Shown here: piece by piece, positions 57,995 through 64,000 of the stretch
Position numbering within the stretch: the first letter of the stretch is position 1
Layout: each line of letters begins with the position of its first letter
NCBI GenBank assembly: GCA_009781175.1
Contig: WQYQ01000004.1
Location: 140,246-204,245, forward strand
DNA from: Betaproteobacteria bacterium
GTDB lineage: Bacteria > Pseudomonadota > Gammaproteobacteria > Burkholderiales > Rhodocyclaceae
Direction of reading: 5' to 3'
Length of the DNA stretch: 64,000 nt
The notes under the pieces: model-generated
Seen by the model: only the letters and a program-made list of their open reading frames with translations
What the model was told of the DNA's origin: nothing
Database searches by the model: none
Position numbers and translations under genes: made by a program

Positions 57995-58019
57995 GTGAGT
58001 GCTTCGCTCCGCCCCAAAA

Positions 58020-58048
58020 AGAAACCCCGCCGAAGCGGGGTTTCTTTT
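58020..58048. terminator. Bidirectional terminator after groL
   Basis: GAAACCCCGC-CGAA-GCGGGGTTTC stem-loop with an A run on one side and a T run on the other. Confidence 0.9.
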
Positions 58049-58074
58049 GTACATCAAGCGAACGACTCAGGCAA

Positions 58075-59727
<1,653 letters not shown>

Positions 59728-59771
59728 CTACCTCTATATGAATTCGTTTGGAAAGCTGTGAGAAGCGGGAC

Positions 59772-60062
59772 TTAGGCTTCGATGACGCCGAGGATGTCTT
59801 CCTCGCGCAGGACCATGACTTCCTGTCCATCGACCTTGACGGTCTGGCCGGCGTACTTGCCGAACAGCACGCGATCGCCGACTTTCACATCCAGCTTGCG
59901 CACTTCGCCGCTATCGAGCTGTTTGCCATTGCCGACGGCCAGCACTTCGCCCTGATCCGGCTTCTCGCCGGCGGAATCGGGAATCACGATGCCGGATGCG
60001 GTCGTGCGCTCGGCTTCGATACGCTTGACGATCACGCGGTCGTGCAAGGGACGAATCTTCAT
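59772..60062 (-). CDS. groS: 10-kDa co-chaperonin GroES
   Basis: 96 residues. [14 protein letters not shown] opens it, the mobile loop is [16 protein letters not shown], and it ends [10 protein letters not shown]. It caps GroEL. The CIRCE operator and a strong promoter lie 100-160 bases upstream. Confidence 0.97.
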   Translation of the reverse strand: MKIRPLHDRVIVKRIEAERTTASGIVIPDSAGEKPDQGEVLAVGNGKQLDSGEVRKLDVKVGDRVLFGKYAGQTVKVDGQEVMVLREEDILGVIEA

Positions 60063-60165
60063 ACAGGTTACTCCTCGTACGTTGTACTTAGTCTTTGATT
60101 AACCGGGCCGGAGGTCGGCCCGAAGAAATTGTTCGGGGTTGCAACGGCCTGACGGCCTATGCTTG

Positions 60166-60192
60166 TTAGCACTCAACCCTGATGAGTGCTAA
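60166..60192 (-). promoter_or_regulatory. CIRCE operator (HrcA site) of groESL
   Basis: A perfect TTAGCACTC-N9-GAGTGCTAA inverted repeat just downstream of the -10 element. HrcA binding here represses groESL in the absence of heat stress. hrcA is not in the window. Confidence 0.95.
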
Positions 60193-60221
60193 TAATAGGG
60201 ATGGCCTGCCGCTTTTTCAAG
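60192..60221 (-). promoter_or_regulatory. groESL promoter, sigma70 and possible sigma32 overlap
   Basis: On the minus strand: TTGAAA, exactly 17 bases, TATTAT. The same DNA reads CTTGAAA, 14 bases, CCCTATTA, close to the sigma32 consensus. The last base of the -10 touches the CIRCE arm. Confidence 0.8.
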
Positions 60222-60310
60222 AACCGAGATTGTTTTTTATTCAGCGCCGCTGACCCAAGGCCGGTGGCGACCAATTCCACCGCTGATGGCTTGGGCGGTA
60301 TCGCGCCTAG

Positions 60311-60482
60311 GAATCTATCGCGAGAGGCTGTAAGGCCACGAGTTGGGGCATCTTCGCCGCCTAAATATTTGTCTCGCTTGCGCTCGATTCTCGGTCATTC
60401 TGCGCGGAGCGAAGCGCAGTCGCAGAATCCACTCCACTATCGGAGGACAAATGGATTCTGCGACTTCGCGCAGAATGACGGG
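60311..60482. repeat. Modular intergenic repeat, copy 4, with long palindrome
   Basis: GAATCTATCGCGAGAGGCTGTAA start and about 165 bases that match copy 3 closely, including the GTCATTCTGCGCG...AGTCGCAGAATC arms and their inverted partner. It ends ten bases before the rtcB stop, on the side away from groES. Confidence 0.8.
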
Positions 60483-60491
60483 GCTAAACAT

Positions 60492-61709
60492 CTAACCCTT
60501 CACACACACGACTTGACGCAGGGTATGCACGATCTCAACAAGATCGGACTGCGCGGCCATCACGGCATCGATGTCCTTGTAGGCCAGCGGGATTTCGTCG
60601 ACCACGTCTTTATCCTTGCGGCATTCGACGTGCGCCGTCGTGCGAATCTGGTCTTCAACCGTAAACATCTTCTTGGCCTTCGTTCTGCTCATCGTTCGTC
60701 CCGCGCCGTGGCTGCATGAGCAAAACGCGTCCGCGTTGCCGAGGCCGCGCACGATATAGCTCTTCGCTCCCATCGACCCCGGAATGATGCCGAGCTGCCC
60801 CTTGTGCGCCGACACCGCCCCCTTGCGCGTGACGAACACTTCCTGGCCAAAGTGGGTTTCTCGCTGCACATAATTGTGGTGGCAGTTCACCGCCTCGACA
60901 TCGACCGCAAATGGCTTAGCGATGATCTGCCGTACGGCGGCCACAAGGTTCTCCATCATCACCGCGCGATTGCGCCGCGCGAAATCCTGCGCCCAGCCGA
61001 CGGCTTCGACGTAATCGTCGAAATGCCGGCTGCCTTCTTCGAAGTAGGCCAGATCGCGGTCCGGCAGATTCGCGATGTGCTGGCGCATATCCTCCTGCGC
61101 CAGTTCGATGAAGTGCGCGCCGATCGCATTTCCCACACCACGCGAACCCGAATGCAGCATGAACCAAACCCGATCCACTTCATCCAGGCACACTTCGATG
61201 AAGTGATTCCCCGTTCCCAGGGTGCCCAGGTGTTTGTAGTTGTTGGTGTTTTGCAGGCGCGGATGCTTTTGGGTAATCCGCGTGAAGCCTTCAAGCAATT
61301 CGCCCCACATCGCATCGACCGTGGCGGGCGGGTTTTCCCATGCGCCCTTGTCGCGGCTCACACGCGTCAGCGTGCGGCCATGCGGCACGGCGGCCTCGAT
61401 CGCGCTACGCAACCCGGCCAGGTTGTCGGGCAGATCCGCCGCGTTCAGCGTGGTGCGCGCGGCGATCATTCCGCAGCCGATATCCACGCCAACCGCAGCC
61501 GGGATAATCGCGCCCACGGTCGGGATCACGCTCCCGATCGTCGAACCCTTGCCAAGATGCACGTCGGGCATCACGGCAAGATGCTTATAGATGAAAGGCA
61601 TGCGCGCGGTTTTAATCAACTGCTCGCGCGCATCGTTCTCCACCGGCACGCCATTGGCCCATATTTTGATCGGCGCGGCATTGGGGGTCTGGATAACTTG
61701 GTAATTCAT
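60492..61709 (-). CDS. rtcB: RNA ligase RtcB
   Basis: 405 residues. It joins RNA 2',3'-cyclic phosphate (or 3'-phosphate) ends to 5'-OH ends with GTP and Mn2+. VGVDIGCGMIAARTT holds the metal-binding Cys, NHFIEVC and HSGSRGVGN follow, and SCSHGAGRTMSRTKAK carries the guanylated His. The length is normal. No rtcA, rtcR, archease or prfH is adjacent. Confidence 0.95.
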   Translation of the reverse strand: MNYQVIQTPNAAPIKIWANGVPVENDAREQLIKTARMPFIYKHLAVMPDVHLGKGSTIGSVIPTVGAIIPAAVGVDIGCGMIAARTTLNAADLPDNLAGLRSAIEAAVPHGRTLTRVSRDKGAWENPPATVDAMWGELLEGFTRITQKHPRLQNTNNYKHLGTLGTGNHFIEVCLDEVDRVWFMLHSGSRGVGNAIGAHFIELAQEDMRQHIANLPDRDLAYFEEGSRHFDDYVEAVGWAQDFARRNRAVMMENLVAAVRQIIAKPFAVDVEAVNCHHNYVQRETHFGQEVFVTRKGAVSAHKGQLGIIPGSMGAKSYIVRGLGNADAFCSCSHGAGRTMSRTKAKKMFTVEDQIRTTAHVECRKDKDVVDEIPLAYKDIDAVMAAQSDLVEIVHTLRQVVCVKG

Positions 61710-61875
61710 ATACGTTTAGTGAATGCGAGCCAAAGTGCGCCGTGTGCACCTGAAATTTGCCACGTTCGCACAAGCGCAGTGAAACGGCAACAATGCCGAT
61801 CGGCAGCACAAATACCTGGCGCGCTTCAATCTGGATTGGCAAACGATCCGCAATTACTTGACCGCCAATCGATAC

Positions 61876-63705
61876 TCACTGAAATGGGTAGACGATCGGC
61901 ACGAGCACCACGCAGACGATCATCACCAATATGGTGAAGGGCACGCCAACACGCACGAAGTCCGCGAAGCGGTAATTGCCCGGTGCGACGACCAGGGTAT
62001 TAACCGGCGAGGAGATCGGAGCCATGAACGATGCCGACGCGGCCAGCGCAATCATGAAGGCAAACGGATAAGGCGACACATCCATCTGCCTCGCAATGCC
62101 CACGGCGACCGGCGCCATGAGCACGGCCGTCGCGGTGTTGGAGATGGTGAAACCGATCAACGCGGTCACCGCAAAAAGCGCGGCGAGCATCATATGCGGC
62201 TGCGTGCGGCCGGCGAGCGCAACAAAGAAGTCAACCGCCATCGCAATGCCACCAGTTTTCTGCAATGCGGTTGCGAACGGCAGCATGCCGACAATCAAGA
62301 TCAAGCTTTGCCAGTTGATCGAGCGATAGGCGTTCGGCATATCCACGCAACGGAACAGACCCATCATCAGCGCCGCGATCAGGGCGGCAATGACGTTGGG
62401 CACCACGCCCGTCACCATGAGCACAATCATTACCACGAGGCTCAATAACGCAAATAGCGCACGGCCCGGCGCGGCAAGCACCTGGTCGACCTCCGCGGGC
62501 AGGTCGTAGAGGAGGAAATCATGCGACTGCGCCTGCTGTTCGCGCAGTGCGCGCCAGGAGCCAATAACGAGCATGGTGTCGCCGAGCTTGAGCTTGGTCT
62601 GGCCGAAACGGTCGAGAATATGCTTGTTGCGGCGAATACCGACGACGTTGAGCCTGTAACGCGAACGCACCGCCATCTGGACGATGCTTTTACCGATCAG
62701 TGACGACTCGGGCGGCAGCGTCATTTCGACCATGCCGATCTCTTGCGTCCGATCGGCGAAATAGCCGCTGTCGAACGGCAAGCGTTGCAGTTGCATCTGT
62801 TCGCACAGGCTGGCGAGTTCGACATCAGAGGCCAGATAGTCGAGCAGGATTACGTCGCCAGCCTGCATGCGGGTATTGGCCTCGGGCGCGAGGATTTCGC
62901 GGCCGAAACGCTCCTCGCGTTCAATGCCTACAACCGTTGCGCCATGCGAGCGGCGCAATTGTGATTCGGCCAACTTCTTTCCGGCCAGCGGCGATTCGGA
63001 CAAAATCCGCAGACGCCGTTCGCGCCCCTCGAGGCGATAGTCGCGCACCAGATCGGCAATCCGACGCCGCGAAACGCTGGCGCTGGTATCAGGCTTCGAC
63101 GCGGGCAGCCAGCGGCGTGCATAAAGCATGTACCCGATAGCTAGCGCCAGCACCGGAACACCCACGGCGGAGAAGTCGAAAAACCCGAATCCCTGGTAGC
63201 CACTGCGCAGCAGTTCACTGTGCACGACCATGTTCGGCGGCGTTCCAACGAGGGTCAGCATGCCGCTGATCAGTCCCGCGACGGACAGCGGCATCATTAA
63301 ATGCCCCGGTGCAATGCCGGTCCGCTGCGCAATATTGAGTACGACTGGAATGAAGATCGCAACGACGCCGGTCGAACTCATGACCGAGCCGAGTGTGGCG
63401 ACAATGAACATCAGGAGCACGATGAGCCGCGTCTCGCTCGAACCCGCCCGATGCGTAAGCCAACGCCCAAGCTGATGCGCAACCCCCGTCCGCACGAGCC
63501 CCTCGCCGACCACGAAAAGCGCGGCGATCAAGATCACATTCGGGTCGCTGAAGCCGGCGAGCGCCTCCTTCACGTCGAGCACATCGGAAAGTGGCAACGC
63601 AACAATAATAAGCAGCGCCACCACGTCCATTCTTGGCTTGTTGAGAGCGAAAAGCGCGATAGCACCACACAGCAGAGCAAGAACAATTTCCAGGTCGCTG
63701 GACAT
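61876..63705 (-). CDS. SLC13/DASS-type anion transporter with two TrkA-C (RCK_C) domains
   Basis: 609 residues. About eleven membrane helices are split around a cytoplasmic insert (roughly residues 205-385) that carries two TrkA-C-like domains: SPLAGKKLAESQLRRSHGATVVG and SSLIGKSIVQMAVRSRYRLNVVG. Repeat motifs LVGTPPNMVVHSEL and SNTATAVLMAPVAVG mark the substrate-binding hairpins. Substrates in the family include sulfate and dicarboxylates; sulfate is plausible given sbp, but not shown. Confidence 0.88.
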   Translation of the reverse strand: MSSDLEIVLALLCGAIALFALNKPRMDVVALLIIVALPLSDVLDVKEALAGFSDPNVILIAALFVVGEGLVRTGVAHQLGRWLTHRAGSSETRLIVLLMFIVATLGSVMSSTGVVAIFIPVVLNIAQRTGIAPGHLMMPLSVAGLISGMLTLVGTPPNMVVHSELLRSGYQGFGFFDFSAVGVPVLALAIGYMLYARRWLPASKPDTSASVSRRRIADLVRDYRLEGRERRLRILSESPLAGKKLAESQLRRSHGATVVGIEREERFGREILAPEANTRMQAGDVILLDYLASDVELASLCEQMQLQRLPFDSGYFADRTQEIGMVEMTLPPESSLIGKSIVQMAVRSRYRLNVVGIRRNKHILDRFGQTKLKLGDTMLVIGSWRALREQQAQSHDFLLYDLPAEVDQVLAAPGRALFALLSLVVMIVLMVTGVVPNVIAALIAALMMGLFRCVDMPNAYRSINWQSLILIVGMLPFATALQKTGGIAMAVDFFVALAGRTQPHMMLAALFAVTALIGFTISNTATAVLMAPVAVGIARQMDVSPYPFAFMIALAASASFMAPISSPVNTLVVAPGNYRFADFVRVGVPFTILVMIVCVVLVPIVYPFQ

Positions 63706-63880
63706 TGGAAGAACTCCGTGGGTTGAGGGGTCTTATTTACTCTTTTACGGAGGTTACAGGGAAGCCAAAGTTGCGATTGTGCGCTGTTTTGCGAGGGAAG
63801 TTGTAGGAGTTGGCGTGAGGGATCTGTGGGATTGAGGAGCGGGGAGGCAGCTTGATGGATAGAGGACTTGGAAATTAAAA

Positions 63881-63914
63881 ACCCCCGAGCCTTTTGTGAA
63901 GCTCGGGGGTTTTT
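63881..63914. terminator. Terminator of the rRNA operon
   Basis: CCCCCGAGC / GCTCGGGGG stem with TTTTT on one side and AAAA on the other. Read on the minus strand it lies directly after the 5S gene. Confidence 0.88.
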
Positions 63915-63924
63915 GGAGTGGGGT

Positions 63925-64000
63925 AGTCTGACGCTGACCTACTTTCTCACGGGCAATCCGCAATATCATCGGCGCGGCTTCGTTTCACGGTCCTGTTCGG
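63925..64000 (-). rRNA. rrf: 5S ribosomal RNA, 3' part (cut by window edge)
   Basis: The minus strand reads CCGAACAGGACCGTGAAACG, then GCGCCGATGATA and GAGAAAGTAGGTCAGCGTCAGACT, the conserved 3' two thirds of bacterial 5S rRNA. The 5' end and the rest of the rRNA operon lie beyond position 64000. Confidence 0.92.

Larger units (their letters stand above)
57719..58074. other. Intergenic region with gene remnant and terminator
   Basis: About 356 AT-richer bases without an intact gene. It contains the sbp remnant at 57956 and the groESL terminator at 58020. Nothing else was recognised. Confidence 0.6.
60063..60491. other. Long intergenic region between groS and rtcB
   Basis: 429 bases holding the groESL leader, CIRCE, promoter, a nested hairpin (CCCAAG/CTTGGG around GGTGG/CCACC, 60249-60295) and repeat copy 4. 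No gene was seen. Confidence 0.7.

Noticed and set aside
61710..61875. Possible gene fragment between rtcB and the SLC13 transporter
   Set aside because: Translations in all frames gave no recognisable family; treated as ordinary intergenic DNA.

Overview
The window looks like chromosomal DNA of a betaproteobacterium, probably near Rhodocyclales or Nitrosomonadales. The evidence is gene order plus family resemblance: mlaFEDACB-bolA-murA-hisG-hisD, kefB/kdsD/kdsC/lptC/lptA, ubiC-ubiA-ubiD, a phasin, an exosortase-associated acyltransferase, and GC-rich coding sequence. No species-level marker is complete. The only rRNA is the 3' part of a 5S gene at the right edge, and I saw no tRNA gene and no CRISPR array.

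Layout. 1-12.9 kb is a loose mix: a partial ThiF-like enzyme, an orphan exosortase-type acyltransferase, propionyl-CoA synthetase, a response regulator with a degenerate GGDEF domain, a YhdH/AcuI-type reductase, an HDOD protein, an M48 protease, the ABC-F protein Uup and two tandem PAS-only proteins. 13.0-21.9 kb is one long minus-strand run of overlapping genes, from the Mla lipid transport system through an ABC-2 exporter, BolA and MurA to HisG and HisD. 22.0-39.4 kb is an MSHA-type (type IVa-like) pilus locus: a sigma54 activator, MshM, MshL, MshN, MshE, MshG, PilM/N-, PilO- and PilP-like assembly proteins, two minor pseudopilins, an adenylate cyclase, a sensor kinase and a prepilin. The prepilin has a well-spaced -24/-12 sigma54 promoter just upstream. 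39.4-44.1 kb is a K+/H+ antiporter and the Kdo/Lpt lipopolysaccharide genes, followed by a phasin. 45-48.8 kb is ubiquinone biosynthesis; 48.9-51 kb holds DiaA, a DolP-like BON lipoprotein and Fur-box-preceded bfd-bfr; 51.3-53.4 kb is UvrD. 53.7-58 kb is an accessory patch: an orphan sulfate-binding protein, three unknown proteins, inverted repeats and a short remnant of a second sulfate-binding gene. 58-64 kb is groESL with CIRCE, rtcB, an SLC13 transporter and the end of an rRNA operon.

How the parts fit. The best-supported system is the pilus locus. A two-component pair resembling PilS/PilR brackets the assembly genes, and the sigma54 promoter sits before the pilin, so kinase, activator, promoter and pilin can be read as one regulon. 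MshE carries an N-terminal domain of the c-di-GMP-binding MshEN type, and an adenylate cyclase follows the minor pseudopilins, suggesting that second messengers converge on the pilus.

Mobile and repeated DNA is small but informative. There are four copies of a modular intergenic repeat with GAACCTGTT ends (about 1.6, 26.9, 51.0 and 60.3 kb), four IS200/IS605-end-like palindromes (about 6.1, 7.3 and two near 12.8 kb), and an inverted pair of GGTTGG-type repeats around the unknown genes at 54.7-57.3 kb. Start codons were chosen by ribosome binding site, overlap with the upstream gene and family N-termini; several therefore lie inside the longest possible reading frame.
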